64,000 nucleotides of DNA from Corynebacterium jeddahense (GTDB lineage: Bacteria; Actinomycetota; Actinomycetes; Mycobacteriales; Mycobacteriaceae), in assembly GCF_028609865.1 (NCBI RefSeq), contig NZ_CP063194.1, positions 682,001 through 746,000 on the forward strand. The letters are read 5' to 3'. The position numbers and the translations under genes are program-made. Positions 1-7,677 of the stretch are shown here, one piece after another. The notes beneath the pieces are model-generated. The model did not search any database. It was not told the DNA's origin and saw only the letters and a program-made list of their open reading frames with translations. The stretch's first letter is position 1; each line of letters starts with the position of its first letter.

Positions 1-8
1 GGAGCACG

Positions 9-118
9 ACGCTGAGGGCTAGCACGGGCACCAGCTCACTAGCCCTCAACGACAAGGCTGTCACACGAGTAACAGGCCACCAGGCAAAACGTGTGGGCCA
101 CCACGCTGAGGGCTAGCA
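9..118. repeat. Three-copy TGAGGGCTAG repeat at window edge
   Basis: A 16-bp word, ACGCTGAGGGCTAGCA, occurs identically at 9-24 and 103-118. The core TGAGGGCTAG (13-22) also has a perfect inverted copy at 39-48, so 13-48 can fold into a 10-bp stem with a 16-base loop. There is no T-run, so it does not look like a simple terminator. The element lies downstream of the minus-strand gene that ends at 171 and may continue left of the window. Its function is unknown. Confidence 0.7.
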
Positions 119-170
119 ACCGCATCCAGAACCCCCGAGCCAACCCCGGTCGGCCCCGGCGCACCCCGAC

Positions 171-824
171 CTACAGCTCAACCACGCTGTTCTTGGAGCG
201 CTCGATGAGTTCGGGGCTTTTCGCGGCCTTCTGCAGCGCGACCCACTGTTCCTGGGGGACTGCCTTCCGTGCCTCCGTGATGACGTCCGTGTCGGGGGTG
301 CCCCACGCGATGGGCATCGGGGTGATGGTCATCCAGTGCTGCTGGTCCCGGGAGGAGCGCTGTGCACCAACTGCGGCGACCGGAACCTTAGTGCCCGTCG
401 CGTCCGGGGTGTTCGGGATGGGATGTACGACGCGGGAGGTGATGGCCCACGCCGGGGGTGCTGCTGGGTCGACGTTCTTGTTCACCAGCGCGGTGAGGGT
501 GACGGTGGTTCCAGCCCGCTCGGTGATGATGGCGGGGGCGAGGGGGTGGGCGTCGTAAAGCTGCTGCGTCTTGCCCACGCTACGGGGGATGAGCAGCGCC
601 ACCACGAGCATGAGCACGCCGAACAACGCAAGCCCAAGCGAGCCGAGGATGTGCCAGGGGGAGCCGCTGTCCACGAGGAACCAGACGAGCGCGGCGCCGG
701 CGACGGAGAGTACAAAGAGCGTCACGCCGGAGGCGACGAGGCTGCGGGTGTCGCGCACCATCTCGTTGTGCTGCTTCGCGTAGGCCTCGTCGACGTCGAA
801 CTTGAAAACCTTCATGCCACTCAT
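171..824 (-). CDS. Small membrane protein of unknown function
   Basis: A 217-residue protein I cannot assign to a named family. It has a charged N-terminus (MSGMKVFKFDVDE), two hydrophobic segments at about residues 28-46 and 54-72, and a soluble C-terminal part of about 140 residues, so it is probably an inner-membrane protein with two spans. The ATG at 824 is chosen because it lies 11 bp after the stop of the XPB helicase gene on the same strand; a second ATG in frame three codons later (815) is also possible. The position suggests cotranscription with the helicase, but nothing in the sequence shows a repair role. Confidence 0.75.
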   Translation of the reverse strand: MSGMKVFKFDVDEAYAKQHNEMVRDTRSLVASGVTLFVLSVAGAALVWFLVDSGSPWHILGSLGLALFGVLMLVVALLIPRSVGKTQQLYDAHPLAPAIITERAGTTVTLTALVNKNVDPAAPPAWAITSRVVHPIPNTPDATGTKVPVAAVGAQRSSRDQQHWMTITPMPIAWGTPDTDVITEARKAVPQEQWVALQKAAKSPELIERSKNSVVEL

Positions 825-835
825 GGCATCCAAGT

Positions 836-2476
836 TTAAAGGTCGGCGGCGTCCACCAGCCGGTACGCGTAGCCCTGCTCGGCGAGGAAGCGCTGCCGGT
901 GCATGGCATACTCGGCGTCGAGCGTGTCGCGCGCGACCACAGTGTAGAACACTGCCTCGGCGCCGTCGGCCTTGGGCCGCAGCAGCCGGCCCAGCCGCTG
1001 GGCCTCCTCCTGGCGTGAGCCGAACGTGCCGGAGACCTGGATGGCCACGGCGGCTTCGGGGAGGTCGATGGAGAAGTTCGCCACCTTCGAAACCACCAGG
1101 GTCGTGATCTCGCCGGCGCGGAACGCGTCGAAGGCCTGCTCGCGCTTTTTGGTGGTGGTTTTGCCGTCGACCAGCGGAGCGTCGATACGCGATGCGATCT
1201 CCTCGAGCTGGTCCACGTACGCCCCGATGATGAGGGTCGGCTGGCCCGCGTGTTTCGCAAGCAGCGTATCGACGACTTTCAGCTTCCCACGCGAACAGGC
1301 GGCGAGCCGGTAGCGCTCCCGCGTCTCGGCGGTGGCGTAGGTGAGGCGCTCCTCGTCGGTCATCGTGGTGCGGACCTCGACGCATTCGGCGGTGGCGATG
1401 TAGCCGGCCATCTCGAGTTCTTTCCATGGGGCGTCGTAACGCTTGGGCCCGATGAGGGAGAAGACGTCGTCTTCGCGGCCGTCCTCGCGCACGAGGGTGG
1501 CGGTGAGCCCGAGTCGGCGGCGCGACTGCAGGTCGGCGGCCATGCGGAAGACGGGGGCGGGCAGGAGGTGGACCTCGTCGTAGATGATGAGGCCCCAGTC
1601 GCGGGAGTCGAAAAGTTCGAGCGCGCGGTATTCGCCCTTGGTCTTGCGGGTGACCACCTGGTAGGTGGCGATGGTCACGGGACGGATTTCCTTCTTCTCA
1701 CCGGAGTACTCGCCGATCTCCTCGGGGGTGAGCGTGGTGCGGCGCAGCAGCTCGTCCCGCCACTGACGGCCGGCGACGGTGTTGGTGACCAGGATCAACG
1801 TGGTGGTCTGCGCCTGGGCCATCGATGCTGCGCCGACGATGGTTTTGCCGGCGCCGCAGGGCAGCACCACGACGCCGGAGCCGCCCTCCCAGAACGATTC
1901 GGCGGCGTACTGCTGGTAGTCGCGCAGCTCCCACCCGTCGTGGTTGAGCGCGATCGGGTGGGATTCGCCGTCGACGTAGCCGGCGAGGTCCTCCACCGGC
2001 CAGCCCAGCTTGGTCAGCTCCTGCTTGATCTGGCCGCGGGCCGAGGGGTGGACGGGGGCCGTGGTGTCATCGATAGGCTTGGCAATGAGTGGCTGGATCT
2101 TCTTGCTGCGGGTGACCTCGGAGAGGATCGCGGGGTCGTCCGCCTCGAGGATGAGCCCGTGGGCGGGGTGTTTGACCAGCTTGAGGCGGCCGTAGCGGGC
2201 CATGGTTTCGGCGACGTCCACGAGCAGCGCCTGCGGCACCGGGAAGCGGGAGAACTGTTCGAGCACGTCCACGGCCTGCTCGGCGTCGAAGCCGGCGGCG
2301 CGGGCGTTCCACAGCGCGAGTGGGGTGATGCGGTAGGTGTGCACGTGCTCGGGGGCGCGCTCAAGCTCCGCGAACGGGGCGAGCGCGGCGCGGGCCTTGG
2401 GCGCGTCCGGGTGCGCGACTTCGAGCAGGACGGTCTTGTCCGATTGGACGATCAGGGGGCCGTCGCCGAGAGCCAT
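836..2476 (-). CDS. XPB-type DNA repair helicase (ERCC3 homologue)
   Basis: A 546-residue superfamily 2 helicase of the bacterial XPB family. In eukaryotes XPB opens DNA in TFIIH; bacterial members are 3'-5' helicases presumed to act in repair. Visible motifs: an N-terminal damage-recognition-like region (about 1-170), Walker A GAGKT at 208-212, DEVH at 300-303, the XPB-specific RED triplet at 330-332, and a C-terminal helicase domain ending in QRLGRLLRPK. The start at 2476 is chosen because AGGAG lies 8 bases upstream; an open frame extends 48 bp further but without a ribosome-binding site. Its usual partner, a helicase-associated protein, is at 7674-9722 here, separated by an ABC exporter and a dehydrogenase. 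Confidence 0.93.
   Translation of the reverse strand: MALGDGPLIVQSDKTVLLEVAHPDAPKARAALAPFAELERAPEHVHTYRITPLALWNARAAGFDAEQAVDVLEQFSRFPVPQALLVDVAETMARYGRLKLVKHPAHGLILEADDPAILSEVTRSKKIQPLIAKPIDDTTAPVHPSARGQIKQELTKLGWPVEDLAGYVDGESHPIALNHDGWELRDYQQYAAESFWEGGSGVVVLPCGAGKTIVGAASMAQAQTTTLILVTNTVAGRQWRDELLRRTTLTPEEIGEYSGEKKEIRPVTIATYQVVTRKTKGEYRALELFDSRDWGLIIYDEVHLLPAPVFRMAADLQSRRRLGLTATLVREDGREDDVFSLIGPKRYDAPWKELEMAGYIATAECVEVRTTMTDEERLTYATAETRERYRLAACSRGKLKVVDTLLAKHAGQPTLIIGAYVDQLEEIASRIDAPLVDGKTTTKKREQAFDAFRAGEITTLVVSKVANFSIDLPEAAVAIQVSGTFGSRQEEAQRLGRLLRPKADGAEAVFYTVVARDTLDAEYAMHRQRFLAEQGYAYRLVDAADL
1180..1190 (-). repeat. Dispersed 11-mer GCGTATCGACG (first of 12 exact copies)
   Basis: Exact copies of GCGTATCGACG lie on the plus strand at 1264-1274, 7805-7815, 15047-15057, 16850-16860, 18860-18870 and 55149-55159. 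On the minus strand they lie at 1180-1190, 7410-7420, 12473-12483, 25105-25115, 48926-48936 and 58417-58427. A one-base variant, GCTTATCGACG, lies at 3718-3728, 42925-42935 and 51813-51823 (plus) and at 12128-12138, 18361-18371 and 36640-36650 (minus). Nearly all are inside genes, in both orientations relative to the gene. No function is known to me; see the finding. Confidence 0.8.
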
Positions 2477-2498
2477 GCGATCTACTCCTAAATGTTGG

Positions 2499-2504
2499 TA
2501 GCGT
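2499..2504 (+). promoter_or_regulatory. -10 box of a leaderless parD-like gene
   Basis: TAGCGT lies six bases before the ATG at 2511, and no Shine-Dalgarno sequence is present. Transcription would therefore start at or next to the ATG. The divergent XPB gene starts 35 bp away and does have a ribosome-binding site. Confidence 0.5.
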
Positions 2505-2510
2505 GCCGGT

Positions 2511-2738
2511 ATGGCTAAGAACACTTCAGTTGTACTCGGGGAACGCTACGACGCGTTCATCGCCCGGCTCATCCAAGACGGCCGCTACGCGTCTGCCAGC
2601 GAAGTCCTGCGCGAGGGGCTGCGGCTGGTGGAGGAGCGGGAGCAGAAGTTCGACGCGCTGACACTCGCCGTAGAAAAAGGAGAACTCGGCGCCGAGTTCG
2701 ACGCCGAGCAGTTCATCGCCAAAATGCGCGCACGCTAG
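2511..2738 (+). CDS. ParD-like ribbon-helix-helix antitoxin, no partner toxin
   Basis: A 75-residue protein with the ParD/CopG pattern: an N-terminal strand (NTSVVLGERYDAF), the conserved GRYASASEVLREGLRLVEERE helix region at about residues 24-44, and an acidic C-terminal tail that in ParD proteins binds the ParE toxin. ParD antitoxins bind DNA as dimers and repress their own operon. Normally parE follows directly; here the next base of coding sequence belongs to the convergent ABC permease, with which it shares a CTAG (2735-2738) holding both stop codons. It is therefore an orphan, either a relic of a lost module or a protein with a purely regulatory role. Confidence 0.8.
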   Translation: MAKNTSVVLGERYDAFIARLIQDGRYASASEVLREGLRLVEEREQKFDALTLAVEKGELGAEFDAEQFIAKMRAR

Positions 2739-3928
2739 CCCCTGTGCAGCAGCTGCGACCACTTGGTCACGCTGCCGTTATTCAGGATCGTGCGCTTGTA
2801 GATGCGGGCGGCGGCCCACACGGCCAACGCCGTCGCCACAGCGGCGAGGGCGAACGAGCCGGCTAACTGCAGCGCGGTGAAGTCCCCGGCGGCATACGAC
2901 AGCGGCGCGGCGAAGATGGAAAACGGCGGGATCCAGCTCATTACCTGCATCCAGGTGGCATCGGTGTTCATCCAGCCGAAGCCGGGGATGTAGGCGGAAG
3001 CCATGATGAGCAGCAGGATCGGCATCTGGGTGGACTGCAGGTCCTCGGTGCGCTGCACCATCGCGCCGGCGGCGGCGTAGAGGGCGCCGAAGAACAGCAT
3101 GGCCAGCAGCCAGGCGAGCAGCAGGACGGGGAGGACGGACCAGTCGAATTCGATGTCGTCCACGAGCCCGGAGACCTTCAGCCCAACGCCGCCGACGATG
3201 AGCAGCACTGCGGTGGCGAGGAAGCCCAGCACGAGCGTGCCCAGCAGCTTGCCCGCCAGGAAATCCAGCGGGCGCACGGAGGCGAGCACGAGCTCGACCA
3301 CGCGGGAGGATTTCTCCTCGGTCACGCGGCTGCCCACCTGGGCGGCGAAAGTGATCACGGTGAAAATGACCACCATCAGCGCCACGAATGTGGTGAGCAG
3401 GCGGAGCAGTTGCTGCTCGAAGTCTTCGCCGCTGGCCTCGTCCACGTCCACCGGCACGATGTCGATGTTCGGGGAGGCAGCCTCGTAATCCGCGGGCGAA
3501 ATGCCCAGCGTGTTCAGCGTTTCGGCGCGGGTGTAGCTGTCGGCGAGCGCCTCCATCCCCTCCATGATGCCGGCCGACGGCGTGCCGTCCGAGATGACCT
3601 CCCACTGGTCGCCCTCGGCCACGAGCGCGGCCTTGACGTCGCCGTCGCGCACCAGCTGCACCGCCTCGTCGCGGCTCGCAGTTTCGCGGGCGTCGTACCC
3701 GGCACCGTCGAGCAGTTGCTTATCGACGCCTACGGTCGCCACCGCAGTCTTCGCGTCGCCGCCGTCAGCGTCGTCCTTGCTCTTCTGCCAGGAGGCGAAG
3801 CCGATGAAGCCGGCCATGGCCAGAAGGAGGATGACGAAGGTGATGATCACGCCCTTCTTCAGCAGCAGGATCTGGATCTCGCGCGCCGCGGTGGTGGTGA
3901 TCGTGTGCATGGGTGAGTAAGCCTTCAT
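2735..3928 (-). CDS. ABC exporter permease (NatB/ABC-2 type)
   Basis: A 397-residue ABC-2 type permease with the NatB plan: a cytoplasmic N-terminus (AAREIQILLLKKG), a first span at about residues 25-45, a large extracytoplasmic loop of about 150 residues, then five further hydrophobic segments in the C-terminal half (from LLTTFVALMVVIFTVITF onward). ABC-2 permeases of this form export sodium, drugs or peptides; the substrate cannot be read from the sequence. The ATG at 3928 overlaps the TAA of the ATPase gene (TAATG), implying translational coupling. A later ATG (3910) is a weaker alternative. Confidence 0.88.
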   Translation of the reverse strand: MKAYSPMHTITTTAAREIQILLLKKGVIITFVILLLAMAGFIGFASWQKSKDDADGGDAKTAVATVGVDKQLLDGAGYDARETASRDEAVQLVRDGDVKAALVAEGDQWEVISDGTPSAGIMEGMEALADSYTRAETLNTLGISPADYEAASPNIDIVPVDVDEASGEDFEQQLLRLLTTFVALMVVIFTVITFAAQVGSRVTEEKSSRVVELVLASVRPLDFLAGKLLGTLVLGFLATAVLLIVGGVGLKVSGLVDDIEFDWSVLPVLLLAWLLAMLFFGALYAAAGAMVQRTEDLQSTQMPILLLIMASAYIPGFGWMNTDATWMQVMSWIPPFSIFAAPLSYAAGDFTALQLAGSFALAAVATALAVWAAARIYKRTILNNGSVTKWSQLLHRG

Positions 3929-4806
3929 TACTGCACAACCTCCTTGAACAGGTCGGCCAGGTCGGGCACGACCCGGGTGAACTCGTGGACAGGCCCTGCG
4001 GACATAGCGGCCTGCAGGATGCGCTGGTCGTCCTGGACGCTCGGGGCTTCGAGGATGACGTGGGTGGCGGAGTCGTCGATTAGCGAAATGCCCTCCGGGA
4101 TCCAGCCGCGGGCCTGGGTGCCCACCTTGAAGCGGATGGGGCCGTGGGCGCGCAGCTCGTCGACGGTGCCTTCGGCCACCATGTGGCCGCGGGTGACGAT
4201 GCCGATGCGGTCGCACAGGCGCTGCACCAGATCCAGCTGGTGGGAGGAGAAGATGACGGGCACACCTGCCCGGGCGCGGTCGGTGAGCATCGTGCTCATC
4301 ACGTCCACGGCGACGGGGTCGAGGCCGGAGAACGGTTCGTCCAGGATGAGGATGTCGGGGTCGTGGATGAGGCTGGCGGCGAGCTGGACGCGCTGCTGGT
4401 TGCCCAGGGAGAGGTCGTCGAGCTTGTCGTTCACACGCTCGCCCAGGCCGAGTTCCTCGAGTAGCTCGGTGCCGCGCTGCTTGGCGGCTTTGCCGTCGAC
4501 GCCGTGCAGCTTGGCCAGAAAGACCAGCTGCTCCAGGATCTTCTCTTTGCCGTACAGGCCGCGCTCCTCGGGCATGTAGCCGATGCGGCGGCGGGTGTCG
4601 TCGTCAAGCGGGCGCCCGTCCAGGAGCACCTCGCCCGAGTCGGCGGCGAGCACGCCGAGGGCGATGCGCATCGTGGTGGACTTGCCGGCGCCGTTGGAGC
4701 CGACGAAGCCGTACATCTCGCCGTCGTGGACGGTGAAACTCATGCCGTCGAGGGCTTGGACGCTGCCAAAGCGCTTGTTCAGGTCGCGGATTTCGATTGT
4801 GGTCAC
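3928..4806 (-). CDS. ABC exporter ATP-binding protein (NatA-like)
   Basis: A 292-residue ABC ATPase that powers the permease encoded immediately downstream. Walker A GSNGAGKST is at 36-44, the signature is LSLGNQQ at 132-138 (a variant of LSGGQ, with N in place of the second G of GQ), and Walker B is ILILDEP ending near 158. About 80 residues follow the ABC domain, as in NatA/CcmA-type exporter ATPases. The start is GTG at 4806, six bases after a TATTTT -10 box, so the mRNA appears leaderless. It is transcribed divergently from the dehydrogenase at 4861. Confidence 0.9.
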   Translation of the reverse strand: MTTIEIRDLNKRFGSVQALDGMSFTVHDGEMYGFVGSNGAGKSTTMRIALGVLAADSGEVLLDGRPLDDDTRRRIGYMPEERGLYGKEKILEQLVFLAKLHGVDGKAAKQRGTELLEELGLGERVNDKLDDLSLGNQQRVQLAASLIHDPDILILDEPFSGLDPVAVDVMSTMLTDRARAGVPVIFSSHQLDLVQRLCDRIGIVTRGHMVAEGTVDELRAHGPIRFKVGTQARGWIPEGISLIDDSATHVILEAPSVQDDQRILQAAMSAGPVHEFTRVVPDLADLFKEVVQ

Positions 4807-4812
4807 ATGTTG

Positions 4813-4854
4813 AAAATAACAAAAGATCGGCCAGCGGGTGCAGGGGTCTAGCAT
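4813..4854. promoter_or_regulatory. Divergent leaderless promoters, ABC exporter / dehydrogenase
   Basis: On the minus strand TATTTT (4813-4818) precedes the GTG at 4806 by six bases. On the plus strand TAGCAT (4849-4854) precedes the ATG at 4861 by six bases. Neither gene has a ribosome-binding site. Both -10 boxes fit the corynebacterial TAnnnT consensus. Confidence 0.5.
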
Positions 4855-4860
4855 GGGTTT

Positions 4861-7677
4861 ATGACCGCAACCATTTCCTCCCCCGCACACCATTTGTCCC
4901 GCGAACTCGGCTCCGACCAGGCGCTTTCCACCCGCCCGATCGACCGGATCAAGTACGCCCACGACGCGTCGCACTTCCTCTACACCCCGGACGTGGCGGT
5001 GGAGGCCCGCACCGCGAGCGACGTCGCCGCCGCCTTCCGCGCGGCCGCCGCTTCCGGCTCCCCGGTGGTGCTGCGCGCCGGCGGCACGTCCCTGTCCGGC
5101 CAGGCTGGCGGCGGCGGGATGCTCGTCGACGTGCGCAAGCACTTCCGCGGCGTCGAGGTCCTCGACGGCGGCAAGCGCGTGCGCGTCCAGCCCGGCTCCA
5201 CCGTGCGCCAGGTCAACGCCCACCTCGCCCCCTACGGGCGCAAGATCGGCCCAGACCCGGCGTCCGAGGGCGCGGCGACCATGGGCGGGGTGATCTCCAA
5301 CAACTCCTCCGGCATGGCGTGCGGCACGACGTACAACACGTACAACACCATCGAGTCGATGACCTTCGTCCTGCCGTCGGGCACCGTCATCAACACCGCG
5401 CACCAGGACGCGGAGGCACAGTTTGCGCGGGAGGAGGCGGAGCTCGTCGAGACGCTGGAGCGCCTCAAGCGGCGCGTGCGCGGCAACCAGGAATCCGTGG
5501 CCACCATCGAGCGCCACTTCGCGCTGAAGAACACGATGGGCTACAGCATCAACGCGTTCCTCGATTACGACTCGCCGCTGGACATTTTCATGCACCTGCT
5601 CGTGGCCTCCGAGGGCACGCTCGCATTCATCGCCGAGGCCGTGCTGCGCACCGTCGAGGTGCCGAAGCTGAAGACCACCACCATCGCCGTCTACCCGACG
5701 CTCGACGCGGCGACGCGCTCGCTGCCCGCGCTCTTCGACTCGCACGCGGCGACGCTCGAGCTCATGGACTCGCGCTCCATCAAGGTCGGCCGCACCTTCG
5801 ACGCGGTGCCGGAGCAGATCACCGGCTTCGAGCTCGACGGCCAGGCCGCGCTGCTCATCGAGTACCACGCCAACGAAGCCGACGAGCTTCGCGAATACGA
5901 GGCCGCGGGTGCGAAGCTGCTGAAGGGCTTCGACCTGCAGACCCCGGCCGCCTTCTCCACCGACCCCGCCCAGGCCGCGAAGGCGTGGGCGTTCCGCAAG
6001 GGCCTCTACGCCCAGGTCGCCGAGGCGCGCCCGTCCGGCACGACCGCGCTGCTCGAGGACATCGCGGTGCCGGTCGGCGACCTCGCCGACACGTGCGGCG
6101 GGTTGCAGCAGCTTTTCGACGCCTACGGCTACGACGAGGCCGTCATCTTCGGCCACGCCAAGGACGGCAACATCCACTTCCTCATCACCGACCGCTTCGA
6201 GGGCGACGAGAACCTCAAGCGCTACGACGGCTTCAACGAGTCGATGGTGGACCTCGTCCTCGGCGCCGGCGGCAACCTCAAGGCCGAGCACGGCACGGGC
6301 CGCGTCATGGCCCCGTACGTGCGCCGCCAGTACGGTGACGAGCTCTACGACGTCATGGTGCAACTCAAGCGCGCCGCCGACCCGCGCGGGGTGATGAACC
6401 CGGGCGTGATCATCACCGACGACGAGCGCGAGCACATGAAGAACTTCAAGCTCAACCCGCAGGTGGAAGACCAGATCGACTCCTGCGTGGAGTGCGGCTA
6501 CTGCGAGCCGGTGTGCCCGTCGCGCGACATCACCATGACGCCGCGCCAGCGCATCGTCGTGCGCCGCGCCCGCGCGAAGGCGATCCAGGACGGCGACGCG
6601 GACTTGGTCAAGGAGCTCGACGAGGCGTACCAGTACGACGGCATCGACACCTGCGCGGTCGACTCGATGTGCGTGACGGCCTGCCCGGTGGGCATCGACA
6701 CCGGCAAGTTCATCAAGTCCCTGCGCCGCGGCGAGGCCGGCGCGGTCGAGTCCGCCGGCTGGGCGGCCGCCGCGAAGGCGTGGGGGCCGGGCAACGCGCT
6801 CGCCTCCGCGGCGCTCACCGGCGCCTACTTCATGCCGACCTCGCTCGTGCAGAAGGTCACCGACGTCGCCCGCGCCATCGTCGGCGCCGACACGATGCCG
6901 GAGTACCGCCCGGAGCTGTCGAAGGGCGGCAAGATCCGCTCGCGGGCCTTCGGCACCCGCGTCGGCGCGCCGGGCGTCGAGCCGAGCGGCGTGTTCGTCC
7001 CGGCCTGCGTGAACTCGATGTTCGGGCCGCAGGGCGAGGGTGTCGGCGCGTCCGCCGCGTTCGCGAAACTCGCCGAGCGCGCCGGCGTCGCGCTTGTCGT
7101 GCCGGAGGGCATCGACGGGATGTGCTGCGGCACCCCGTGGACGTCGAAGGGCATGGCCACCGGGCACGAGATCATGCAGCGCAAGGTCCGTGACCAGCTC
7201 ATCGCCGCCACCGACGGCGGGCGCCTGCCCGTGGTCGTCGACGCCTCGAGCTGCACGCACGGCTTCCGCGACATGCTCGAGGGCATCGGCAACGACGTGA
7301 TCGACGCCATCGAGTTCGTCGACCAGCACGTTGTGGACAAGCTGAACGTGAAGCGCAAGGTCGACTCCGTCACGCTCCACCCGACGTGCTCGGCGACGCA
7401 CCTCGGGATCGTCGATACGCTGAAGCGCGTCGCGTCCGCGGCGGCGGAGGACGTGCGCGTGCCCGCGGAATGGAACTGCTGCGGCTACGCGGGCGACCGC
7501 GGCATGCTGCACCCTGAGCTCACGCACGCGGCGACGAAGCGCGAGGCAGAGGAGGCGGCGCAGCTGCACTCGGCCTGCCACGCGTCGTCGAACCGCACGT
7601 GCGAGCTGGGGCTGACCGCCGCGACGGGCGAAGACTACGAGCACGTCCTGGAGATCCTCGAGCGCGTGAGCCGCTAG
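4861..7677 (+). CDS. FAD and Fe-S dehydrogenase (D-lactate/2-hydroxyacid type)
   Basis: A 938-residue fusion of an FAD-linked oxidase (PCMH-type domain, about 45-270, with RAGGTSLSGQ and the GPDPASEGAATMGGVISNNSSG flavin-binding region; oxidase C-terminal domain to about 525) and a GlpC-like iron-sulphur part. The 4Fe-4S ligands are C542-x2-C-x2-C-x3-C552 and C598-x5-C-x3-C608. Two CCG-type motifs (DGMCCGTPW and WNCCGYAGDR) follow. Such proteins (YdiJ, quinone-dependent D-lactate or D-2-hydroxyglutarate dehydrogenases) pass electrons to the respiratory chain. The substrate is inferred by family only. Its stop overlaps that of the convergent gene by CTAG at 7674-7677. Confidence 0.85.
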   Translation: MTATISSPAHHLSRELGSDQALSTRPIDRIKYAHDASHFLYTPDVAVEARTASDVAAAFRAAAASGSPVVLRAGGTSLSGQAGGGGMLVDVRKHFRGVEVLDGGKRVRVQPGSTVRQVNAHLAPYGRKIGPDPASEGAATMGGVISNNSSGMACGTTYNTYNTIESMTFVLPSGTVINTAHQDAEAQFAREEAELVETLERLKRRVRGNQESVATIERHFALKNTMGYSINAFLDYDSPLDIFMHLLVASEGTLAFIAEAVLRTVEVPKLKTTTIAVYPTLDAATRSLPALFDSHAATLELMDSRSIKVGRTFDAVPEQITGFELDGQAALLIEYHANEADELREYEAAGAKLLKGFDLQTPAAFSTDPAQAAKAWAFRKGLYAQVAEARPSGTTALLEDIAVPVGDLADTCGGLQQLFDAYGYDEAVIFGHAKDGNIHFLITDRFEGDENLKRYDGFNESMVDLVLGAGGNLKAEHGTGRVMAPYVRRQYGDELYDVMVQLKRAADPRGVMNPGVIITDDEREHMKNFKLNPQVEDQIDSCVECGYCEPVCPSRDITMTPRQRIVVRRARAKAIQDGDADLVKELDEAYQYDGIDTCAVDSMCVTACPVGIDTGKFIKSLRRGEAGAVESAGWAAAAKAWGPGNALASAALTGAYFMPTSLVQKVTDVARAIVGADTMPEYRPELSKGGKIRSRAFGTRVGAPGVEPSGVFVPACVNSMFGPQGEGVGASAAFAKLAERAGVALVVPEGIDGMCCGTPWTSKGMATGHEIMQRKVRDQLIAATDGGRLPVVVDASSCTHGFRDMLEGIGNDVIDAIEFVDQHVVDKLNVKRKVDSVTLHPTCSATHLGIVDTLKRVASAAAEDVRVPAEWNCCGYAGDRGMLHPELTHAATKREAEEAAQLHSACHASSNRTCELGLTAATGEDYEHVLEILERVSR

